From F23-D06 sp045132055 (GTDB taxonomy: Bacteria > Bacteroidota > Bacteroidia > Bacteroidales > WCHB1-69): a stretch of DNA of 64,000 nt. The stretch covers positions 221,829 through 285,828 of the forward strand of contig JBGURP010000027.1 of the NCBI GenBank assembly GCA_045132055.1. The letters are read 5' to 3'. The notes beneath the pieces were generated by a model. It saw only the letters and a program-made list of their open reading frames with translations. It was not told the origin of the DNA and ran no database searches. Shown here piece by piece: positions 55,132-61,809 of this stretch. Positions within the stretch are counted from its first letter, which is position 1, and every line of letters starts with the position of its first letter. The translations under genes and the position numbers were made by a program.

Positions 55132-55159
55132 GTAGAGACGTTCCATGGAACGTCTCTAC
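55132..55159. repeat. Perfect 28-bp palindrome, GTAGAGACG-type arms
   Basis: The arms are GTAGAGACGTTCCA and its exact reverse complement, beginning 8 bases after the OPT stop. There is no T tract, so it is not a classic terminator. It is the longest member of the GAGACG family seen here. Confidence 0.88.
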
Positions 55160-55189
55160 GGAAACGAAACGAAAAAATAACGAAAAAAT

Positions 55190-56347
55190 ATGTTGATATT
55201 AGAAAAACCATACGTATCCCAAACCCTCATCAACACGGCCATTGAAAAAAATCTCCCCGTGCTGAGAAACGCCATGTCGGAGAAGATTGTCGCCGAAGGC
55301 CACAACCTCAATCTGCTGAATGACGAAGAATTTGTAGCCGAATACCTGAAGCGCGGACGACTCTACACCATGTCGGAGAACGCGTTGGGCTGGCTGGTGG
55401 AGCACCTGCCCGACCAGGAGTTGCTGGACAAGATTGCCCTGCTGAAAGACAAAGCCACCTTCCGCCGCATCTGCCAAAACATGTACCCGGACTTCTTTTT
55501 CTGCGAAGAGGAGATTGTCAAATTGGGAAACATCAACCCTGAACAGCTTGTATATCCGCTGGTTCTGAAACCCTCTGTCGGCTTCCTGAGCGCAGGTGTG
55601 CACGTAGTGCACAACGTGGACGAGTGGCGCGCCGCCATCCGCGACATCCAAGCAAACTTCCACAAAGTGGGTTCGCAGTTCCCCGAATTCGTCATCGGAA
55701 CGCAGAAGTTCCTCATCGAAGAGTATATCAAAGGCGAGGAGTATGCGGTAGATACCTATTTCGATGACCAGGGCAACCCGACCATCCTCAACATCTTCCA
55801 TCACCGTTTCGCGAACGAGTCCGACACCTCCGACCGCCTGTACTGTTCCAGCCGCGCACTATACGATGAATATGAGGAGCCCTTCATGAACTTCCTCATC
55901 CAACTCAACAAAGTGCTGAAACTGCACGATTTCCCCATGCACATCGAGTTCCGCTACGACGGCAAAAAGGCCATCCCGATCGAAATCAACCCGTTGCGCT
56001 TCGCAGGCTTTTGCTTGAATGAACTGCAGACGCACATCAGCGGCACACATCCCATCGTAGCCTATCTGAACAACATCCACCTCAGCAAAGAGGAGATGTG
56101 GAAAGGCAAGGAAAAGGACACCTACAGCTTCCTCGTGCTGGAGCGTCCCGCTGATGCCGATGACAAGGAGGTTTTCAACGAGAAGAAATTCCGCGAGGAC
56201 ATGATGGACGTGCTGGAGCTGCGCCCGTTGGCCGATCCGACTGTCGGTGTGGCCGCCACCGCCTTCATCCGCACGGATGACGCCCATAAAGCCGAGTTGG
56301 AGCACATTCTGCATTTGGACATGCGGGATTATATGATGAAAGTTTAG
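55190..56347 (+). CDS. ATP-grasp domain protein of unknown substrate
   Basis: This is a 385-residue protein. The central ATP-grasp fold shows VLKPSVGFLSAGVH (nucleotide-binding Lys), FLIEEYIKGEEYAVDTYF and the metal-binding end MHIEFRYDGKKAIPIEINPLRFAG. Such enzymes join a carboxylate to an amine or similar group through an acyl phosphate. No partner biosynthesis gene is adjacent. The OPT transporter upstream could import its substrate or export context is shared; this is speculative. Confidence 0.83.
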   Translation: MLILEKPYVSQTLINTAIEKNLPVLRNAMSEKIVAEGHNLNLLNDEEFVAEYLKRGRLYTMSENALGWLVEHLPDQELLDKIALLKDKATFRRICQNMYPDFFFCEEEIVKLGNINPEQLVYPLVLKPSVGFLSAGVHVVHNVDEWRAAIRDIQANFHKVGSQFPEFVIGTQKFLIEEYIKGEEYAVDTYFDDQGNPTILNIFHHRFANESDTSDRLYCSSRALYDEYEEPFMNFLIQLNKVLKLHDFPMHIEFRYDGKKAIPIEINPLRFAGFCLNELQTHISGTHPIVAYLNNIHLSKEEMWKGKEKDTYSFLVLERPADADDKEVFNEKKFREDMMDVLELRPLADPTVGVAATAFIRTDDAHKAELEHILHLDMRDYMMKV

Positions 56348-56396
56348 AGATTAGAGTTGAGAGATTAGAGATTAGAGATTTAAGATTTTTCGATCA
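56344..56396. repeat. TTAGAGATTAGAG tract after the ATP-grasp gene
   Basis: Five or so TTAGAGA units start at the stop codon and run toward the deoxynucleoside kinase gene. Confidence 0.7.
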
Positions 56397-56444
56397 ATTC
56401 GGAATAAAAGTAATTGATAAATAAACACCTAAAAACCCGACAAT

Positions 56445-57062
56445 ATGCATATAGCCGTCGCCGGAAATATTGGTTCCGGAAAAACAACCCTTACTGGAAT
56501 GCTGGCCAAACATTATGGCTGGGAGCCTCTCTACGAGAGCGTGGACAACAATCCGTATTTAGCCAGCTTCTATCAGGACATGCAACGCTGGTCCTTCAAC
56601 ATCCAGATTTACTTTCTGAACAGTCGTTTCCGTCAGATTCTGGACATTCGCAAACGCAAGAAAGATGTCATCCAAGACCGCACCATCTATGAAGATGCAT
56701 ACATCTTCGCCCCGAACCTGCACGAGATGGACCTGATGGCCACCCGCGACTTCGACAACTACACGCAGTTGTTCGAGCTGATGACGCAGTTTCTGCAAGC
56801 TCCTGACCTGCTCATTTATCTCAAGGCTGACGTCTCCACGCTGGTAACCCAAATCCACAAGCGCGGTCGTGCGTACGAGGACTCCATCCGGATTTCTTAT
56901 CTGGAAAATCTGAATGAGAAGTACGAAAAATGGATTTCCAACTACAAGGATGGCAAGCTTCTCGTGGTAGATGTGAACACCATCAAATTTGCCGAGAAGC
57001 CTGAGGATTTCGGTGAGATTATCAACAAGATTGACGCCGAGCTGTTCGGTCTTTTCAAATAA
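56445..57062 (+). CDS. Deoxynucleoside kinase
   Basis: This is a 205-residue salvage kinase. The P-loop GNIGSGKTTL is at residues 7-16, and QDRTIYEDAYIFAP contains the DRx(V/I)YED motif of deoxyadenosine/deoxyguanosine kinases. The lid segment IHKRGRAYEDSI (Arg-rich) is typical. The exact nucleoside cannot be told. Its last base overlaps kdsB (TAATG). Confidence 0.92.
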   Translation: MHIAVAGNIGSGKTTLTGMLAKHYGWEPLYESVDNNPYLASFYQDMQRWSFNIQIYFLNSRFRQILDIRKRKKDVIQDRTIYEDAYIFAPNLHEMDLMATRDFDNYTQLFELMTQFLQAPDLLIYLKADVSTLVTQIHKRGRAYEDSIRISYLENLNEKYEKWISNYKDGKLLVVDVNTIKFAEKPEDFGEIINKIDAELFGLFK

Positions 57063-57784
57063 TGGGATTCATAGGCATTATACCTGCGCGATACGCATCC
57101 ACCCGTTTCCCGGGCAAGCCGCTGGCCTTGATTCACGGCAAACCGATGATCCAGGTGGTGTATGAGCATGTGCGTGAGTCAGGGCTCGACCAAGTGGCTG
57201 TGGCTACTGACGACGAGCGCATCGCACAGTGTGTGCGTGGCTTCGGCGGCCATGTTGTGATGACCAGCCCGGACCACCCGTCGGGCACCGACCGCTGTGG
57301 CGAGGCCGCGCGCCTGCTGCAACTCGGCGATGAGGACGTTATCGTGAACATCCAGGGCGACGAGCCGGGCATCAGCGCCAAGGAAATCAGCCTGCTCACG
57401 AGCCTGTTCGCTCGCCCCGAAGTGGAAATCGCCACACTGGTGCGGCCGTTTACCGACCCCGAGGAGGCCGAAAACCCCAACAAGGTGAAGGTAGTGATTG
57501 CCCAAGACCGGAAAGCTCTCTATTTCAGCCGCTTCCCTATCCCCTACCGCCGCGACACAGCCTCCGAAGCACCAACCTATCATCAACACCTTGGCATATA
57601 CGCCTACCGGCACAAAACGCTTCAAAATCTCATCAAACTGACACCTTCCATGCTGGAGCAAACGGAAAAGCTGGAGCAGCTGCGCTGGCTGGAGAACGGC
57701 TACAACATCTACACTGCTCCCTGTGACTACACCGGCATCGGTATTGACACGCCGGAGGATCTCCAACGTTTTAACACCTTATAA
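57062..57784 (+). CDS. kdsB: 3-deoxy-manno-octulosonate cytidylyltransferase
   Basis: It makes CMP-Kdo from CTP and Kdo for LPS core assembly. The 240-residue protein starts with GIIPARYASTRFPGKPLA (nucleotide-binding loop) and carries VNIQGDEPGI with the metal-binding Asp and LGIYAYRHKTLQNL. It overlaps the deoxynucleoside kinase stop by one base, so the two are coupled. Confidence 0.96.
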   Translation: MGFIGIIPARYASTRFPGKPLALIHGKPMIQVVYEHVRESGLDQVAVATDDERIAQCVRGFGGHVVMTSPDHPSGTDRCGEAARLLQLGDEDVIVNIQGDEPGISAKEISLLTSLFARPEVEIATLVRPFTDPEEAENPNKVKVVIAQDRKALYFSRFPIPYRRDTASEAPTYHQHLGIYAYRHKTLQNLIKLTPSMLEQTEKLEQLRWLENGYNIYTAPCDYTGIGIDTPEDLQRFNTL

Positions 57785-57801
57785 ACTCTAAAACAACCCC
57801 C

Positions 57802-59223
57802 ATGATCCAATACATCATCAAAGCCCTGTTAAACGACAATTCCATATTCATCAACGATCTCGGCACGTTCACCAAAACGTACCAGTCAGCGCGTTTTGAC
57901 GGCGACACCATGCTACCGCCACAGTACGTGGTCACGCTGACAGTCAAGGATGACCAACCCGACAGCACTGAATTCATCAATTTGGTGTGCCGCGAAAAGC
58001 AATGTCGCATCACGGAGGCTTCCGCCGAAATCAACCGCTGGGTGGAGGAGCTGAAGACTGCCATCGAGAACAACAAAGAGGTGGAGTACGACAACTTTGG
58101 CACATTCTCTCTGAACAACAAAGGAGTCATCACTTTCGTATGCGACCACATTGACGAGCTGAACCGCGAGTTCGAAGGAATGGGAATCGTGAGATTGGGT
58201 GAAGAGGTGAAGGAGGTGCAAGGGGTGCAGGAGGTGAAGGTGGTAAACGAGTTAAATGAGGTGAATGAGGTGAATGTGGATGAAGAAAGACGTTTGCATG
58301 AAGAGGCTATGCAACGACTGAAAGAGGCGGAAGAACAAGAAAGATTGGCTAAAGAAGCGGAGGAGAAGAGATTGCAAGAGGAAGCTGAGCAAAGATTAAG
58401 AGAAGCTCAAGAGCAAGAGCGTCTGGCTAAAGAGGCAGAGGAGAGAAGATTGCAAGAAGAAGCTGAGCAAAGATTGAAAGAGGCTCAAGAGCAAGAACGT
58501 CTCGCTAAAGAAGCCGAGGAGAAGAGATTGCAAGAAGAAGCTAATCAAAGATTAAGAGAAGCCGAAGAGCAAGAACGTTTGGCTAAAGAGGCTGAAGAGA
58601 GAAGATTGCAGGAAGAGGCTGAGGAGAAAGAGGAACAAGAGGAGAAAGAGGTGAAGGTGGTAGAAAATGGTGCAGGTACTAATGATAAGAAACCGGCTAA
58701 AAGAAGGAAGAACAAGCGCCGCAGCTGGTGGTGGCTGCTCGTTCTCCTCATTCTTATTGTCTTAGGCGTGCTGGGCTATTTGTTCAGGCAACAGCTAATC
58801 GACACCTTCCACCGTATCAAAATGGAATTTAGTCCGACCAATGAAGAAGTAATCACAGAAGAGGATGAAGAAGTTGCAGAGGAGACTGCGACATACGAAG
58901 AAGAGGTAACTCCGGAGGAAAAGGAGGAGGAAGTTGCAACAGAGTCGGAGGTCTATACCCCCGAAGTGGTGCGCACCACCGCAACTGGCAACTATCCCGT
59001 CATCCGCTTCGAGCAGGGCCACTACTACGTCATTGCCGGCAGTCTGCCCACCGAGCAGGACGCCGTGCGCCATATCAAGCAACGCAATCTCGATCAGTAT
59101 GAGCCGAAAATCGTCATGCAACCGGGAGCCAACCTGCGTGTCTGCATCGGCATATTCGACACCGAAGAAGAGGCGGAGACCTTTGCCAAGAACGTCAACC
59201 CGAAATATTGGGTGTTGAAATAA
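57802..59223 (+). CDS. HU-CCDC81/SPOR protein with coiled-coil repeats
   Basis: This is a 473-residue membrane protein. Residues 1-~125 hold two HU/CCDC81-like segments (FINDLGTF, YDNFGTFSLNNKG), a Bacteroidota family. A Val/Glu linker (about 133-160) is followed by four 26-residue coiled-coil repeats at residues 167-270. A basic stop-transfer region precedes one membrane helix at about 309-328. The periplasmic C-terminus ends in a SPOR domain (about 395-473; YYVIAGSLPTEQDAVRHIK), which binds denuded peptidoglycan at division sites. It could link a cytoplasmic DNA-binding-like domain to the cell wall; this is inferred from topology. Confidence 0.87.
   Translation: MIQYIIKALLNDNSIFINDLGTFTKTYQSARFDGDTMLPPQYVVTLTVKDDQPDSTEFINLVCREKQCRITEASAEINRWVEELKTAIENNKEVEYDNFGTFSLNNKGVITFVCDHIDELNREFEGMGIVRLGEEVKEVQGVQEVKVVNELNEVNEVNVDEERRLHEEAMQRLKEAEEQERLAKEAEEKRLQEEAEQRLREAQEQERLAKEAEERRLQEEAEQRLKEAQEQERLAKEAEEKRLQEEANQRLREAEEQERLAKEAEERRLQEEAEEKEEQEEKEVKVVENGAGTNDKKPAKRRKNKRRSWWWLLVLLILIVLGVLGYLFRQQLIDTFHRIKMEFSPTNEEVITEEDEEVAEETATYEEEVTPEEKEEEVATESEVYTPEVVRTTATGNYPVIRFEQGHYYVIAGSLPTEQDAVRHIKQRNLDQYEPKIVMQPGANLRVCIGIFDTEEEAETFAKNVNPKYWVLK
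58201..58275 (+). repeat. In-frame GAGGTGAAT-type repeat inside the HU-CCDC81/SPOR gene
   Basis: Units such as GAGGTGAAG, GGGGTGCAG and GAGGTGAAT encode the repeated Glu-Val pattern of the linker. The reverse complement of the intergenic tract at 59226-59299 has the same composition. Confidence 0.6.
58300..58611 (+). repeat. Four 78-bp coding tandem repeats
   Basis: The units are 58300-58377, 58378-58455, 58456-58533 and 58534-58611, each encoding 26 residues of the type EEAEQRL(K/R)EA followed by QEQERLAKEAEE(K/R)RLQ. Confidence 0.92.
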
Positions 59224-59225
59224 CA

Positions 59226-59299
59226 AATACCCTCCCCTCCTTTATCCCATTTACCTCATGAACCCCATGTACCCCATTCACCTTTTAACCCTTTAACCC
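59226..59299. repeat. CCCCATTTACCTCATG-type degenerate tract
   Basis: Repeated CCCATTTACC/ACCTCATGAACC/CCCATGTACC units lie between the SPOR gene and pssA. A shorter relative lies at 33885-33922 before the TonB receptor gene. Confidence 0.65.
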
Positions 59300-60016
59300 T
59301 TGAAAAAACATATCCCAAACACATTAACCTGTCTGAATCTGGTATGCGGATGTTTGTCAGCCATGTCCGCGTTGAAAGGAAATCTGGAGACGGCGGCCAT
59401 CTTCATCCTCATAGCAGCACTGTTTGATTTCTCAGATGGCTTTGCTGCGCGTCTGCTGAAAGTCAGTTCCGCTATCGGCAAGGAGTTAGACTCGCTGGCC
59501 GACGTAGTCTCTTTTGGTGTGGCGCCCGGCATGATCGTGTACACGTGGCTCGTGCGTTGCACAGAAGGCATATCGCCGCTGCATCTGGGCGTATTGTACG
59601 AGTTCCTGCCTTTCGTCGCGCTGCTGGTACCTGCACTCTCGGCCGTGCGACTGGCCCGTTTCAACATTGACTCGAAACAGGTCTCCTCTTTCTTGGGATT
59701 ACCTACCCCTGCCAATGCCATGTTTCTGGGCTTCATACCAATGGCCGCTGACCGGATTGTGTTCCTGAACAATTTCTGGGTAGTCTGGCTGCTGACCATC
59801 GCATTCTCTTTGCTACTGGTATCCCACATCTGGATGCTTTCGCTGAAATTCAAAGATTACAAGTGGAAAGGAGTGAACATTGCACGCTACACGTTGATCA
59901 TCATCGGCATCTTGCTGATACCGATCTTCCGCTGGGGTGCATTCCCACTCATCATCATGGCCTATCTCATCATTTCTCTCGTTTATCATGCTTTAATAAA
60001 ACTACAAGTGATATGA
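59300..60016 (+). CDS. pssA: CDP-diacylglycerol-serine O-phosphatidyltransferase
   Basis: It makes phosphatidylserine, the precursor of phosphatidylethanolamine, in the inner membrane. The CDP-alcohol phosphotransferase motif is complete: Asp43, Asp46-Gly47, Ala50-Arg51, Gly60, Asp64 and Asp68. It has about seven helices in 238 residues. The frame starts with TTG (KKHIPNTLTCLNLVCG), and there is no closer ATG. It overlaps the LOG gene by ATGA. Confidence 0.94.
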   Translation: MKKHIPNTLTCLNLVCGCLSAMSALKGNLETAAIFILIAALFDFSDGFAARLLKVSSAIGKELDSLADVVSFGVAPGMIVYTWLVRCTEGISPLHLGVLYEFLPFVALLVPALSAVRLARFNIDSKQVSSFLGLPTPANAMFLGFIPMAADRIVFLNNFWVVWLLTIAFSLLLVSHIWMLSLKFKDYKWKGVNIARYTLIIIGILLIPIFRWGAFPLIIMAYLIISLVYHALIKLQVI

Positions 60017-60600
60017 AATACAAGAACATAGCCATTTTTTGTGGTTCTGCAGAAGGAAACAACCCCATCTATGCCCAACAAGCCCGCGAGTTCGGGTTAC
60101 GTATGGCTGAAAAGGGGCTCACGCTGTATTATGGCGGTGGCTGCATCGGCCTCATGTGGGCTGCTGCTGATGCTGTCATGCAGCAAGGTGGCACCGTAAT
60201 CGGTGTGGCGCCCGACTTCTTTACCCGCAATCATGTTTTGGCCGAGAACATCACCAAGATGATCTACGTGAAAACCATGAGCGAGCGCAAGCAGCTTCTG
60301 GAATATGAAGCAGACGCTTTCGTGGCCCTGCCCGGTGGCTATGGCACTATGGATGAATTGTTCGAAATACTCACCGACAGCCAGCTCGGCATGCATTCCA
60401 AACCCATTGTCCTGTTCAATCAGAACGGTTTCTACGACCATCTCGTCGCCCAGTTGGACCGCTTCAGCGAAGAAGGATTCCTACGTCCTTTCCATAAAAA
60501 TCTGCTGCTGGTGGCCAATACGCTTGATGAGCTGTTCGAATGTCTGGACTCTTACGAGAACACCAACGATCCGAATTGGTTGAAACATATCCGTCACTAG
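60013..60600 (+). CDS. LOG-family protein (cytokinin-riboside-phosphohydrolase fold)
   Basis: This is a 195-residue protein with the LOG signature PGGYGTMDE at residues 107-115 and the preceding MSERK at 89-93. The N-terminus is IAIFCGSAEGNNPIY. LOG proteins act as nucleotide phosphoribohydrolases; some are involved in purine-derived signalling or damage clean-up. The ATG at 60013 overlaps the pssA stop; a longer open frame to 59863 is out of frame with pssA coding and is rejected. Confidence 0.93.
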   Translation: MKYKNIAIFCGSAEGNNPIYAQQAREFGLRMAEKGLTLYYGGGCIGLMWAAADAVMQQGGTVIGVAPDFFTRNHVLAENITKMIYVKTMSERKQLLEYEADAFVALPGGYGTMDELFEILTDSQLGMHSKPIVLFNQNGFYDHLVAQLDRFSEEGFLRPFHKNLLLVANTLDELFECLDSYENTNDPNWLKHIRH

Positions 60601-60630
60601 ACCATTGTAAATCAATATAAATCAAGCATT

Positions 60631-61791
60631 ATGCAGTTCAAAGATGTCATCGTTTCCCCGAAATTAAAGGAGCAATTGCTGAACCAGGTGCACGAGCACC
60701 GCATCAGTCACGCGCAGTTTTTCCTGGCACAGCCGGGCAGCCATGCGTTTGCGTTGGCAGTGGCACTGGCGCAGTATCTCTGCTGCGAGCACCCCACCGA
60801 TACGGACTCCTGCGGAACATGTCCATCCTGCATTCAGTTTTCCAAACTGTCGCACCCCGACCTGCACATCTATTTTCCGAACTGCACCACCAAGACCATC
60901 AAAAAAGATCCCGACTCCATCCAATTGGCTCAGGAGTTCAAAAACTATGTGATTGAGAACCGGTATCACATTGACATGCAGGACTGGCTGGCCGTGCTGC
61001 AGGGAGAGAACAAGCAACCCTCCATCAACATCCGCGACTGCTCGCACATCATCAACCAGAACAGCATGCGCTCCTACATGGGCGGCTACAAGACGTACAT
61101 TCTCTGGTGTGTCGATCGTCTGCACCACGCGGCGGCACCCAAACTGCTGAAAACGCTGGAGGAGCCCGATGGCAAATCACTGTTCATCCTTATCTCCGAA
61201 AAACCCGACCAGATATTAAGTACCATTCTGTCCAGAACGCAGCTGGTAAAGATTCCCAAGCTTACGGACGAAGAGTTGCAGACAGCCCTGCAAGAGGCGA
61301 TTCCCGACATGGATGCGGCCACAGCACGCGACATCACCGCCATCGCGGACGGGGACTATAACAAAGCCTTGCAAATCTATCGCAACAACGCGGAGCAGCG
61401 CGACATGATCGACACTTTCTATGCGATGATGAGCAGTATCGTGGCGTATGCCCACCAGCGACCCGCCGAAGAAATCAACTACGCCCACGTGCAAGAACTC
61501 TTTGGTGAGATTGTGAGCCAAGGACGCGAGAAACAGAAAGCCTTCGTCAACATCATCCTGCGTATGCTTCGCAACCTGCTGATGCAAAACACAGGTGCCC
61601 ACGCTTTGGTCAAGGTCACCGATCAGGAATCCGGCATTCTATCCTCTTTTCAAGACCTTAACTTGAAACACATCACCAAGATGACGGAAGAGTGCAACAA
61701 GGCCATGTACCACATTGGACGCAACGGAAATACAGCCATTATCCTCACCGATCTCTATTTCAAGATGGCGGGATGTATTGCTGACAAATAA
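60631..61791 (+). CDS. holB: DNA polymerase III subunit delta-prime
   Basis: This is a 386-residue AAA+ clamp-loader subunit. The start FKDVIVSPKLKEQLLNQV resembles other delta-prime proteins. The P-loop region is degenerate (FLAQPGSHAFALAVALAQYL) and would not bind ATP, as in the E. coli protein. A zinc site is seen in CCEHPTDTDSCGTCPSC, and the sensor-like LLKTLEEPDGKSLFILISE follows. It converges with the giant repeat gene, with an 18-bp gap. Confidence 0.88.
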   Translation: MQFKDVIVSPKLKEQLLNQVHEHRISHAQFFLAQPGSHAFALAVALAQYLCCEHPTDTDSCGTCPSCIQFSKLSHPDLHIYFPNCTTKTIKKDPDSIQLAQEFKNYVIENRYHIDMQDWLAVLQGENKQPSINIRDCSHIINQNSMRSYMGGYKTYILWCVDRLHHAAAPKLLKTLEEPDGKSLFILISEKPDQILSTILSRTQLVKIPKLTDEELQTALQEAIPDMDAATARDITAIADGDYNKALQIYRNNAEQRDMIDTFYAMMSSIVAYAHQRPAEEINYAHVQELFGEIVSQGREKQKAFVNIILRMLRNLLMQNTGAHALVKVTDQESGILSSFQDLNLKHITKMTEECNKAMYHIGRNGNTAIILTDLYFKMAGCIADK

Positions 61792-61809
61792 AATCAAGAT
61801 AATCTTATC

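Noticed and set aside
59863..60600. 245-codon version of the LOG-family gene
   Set aside because: The first 50 residues are out-of-frame pssA sequence (His/Cys/Leu-rich); the ATG at 60013 begins the real domain.
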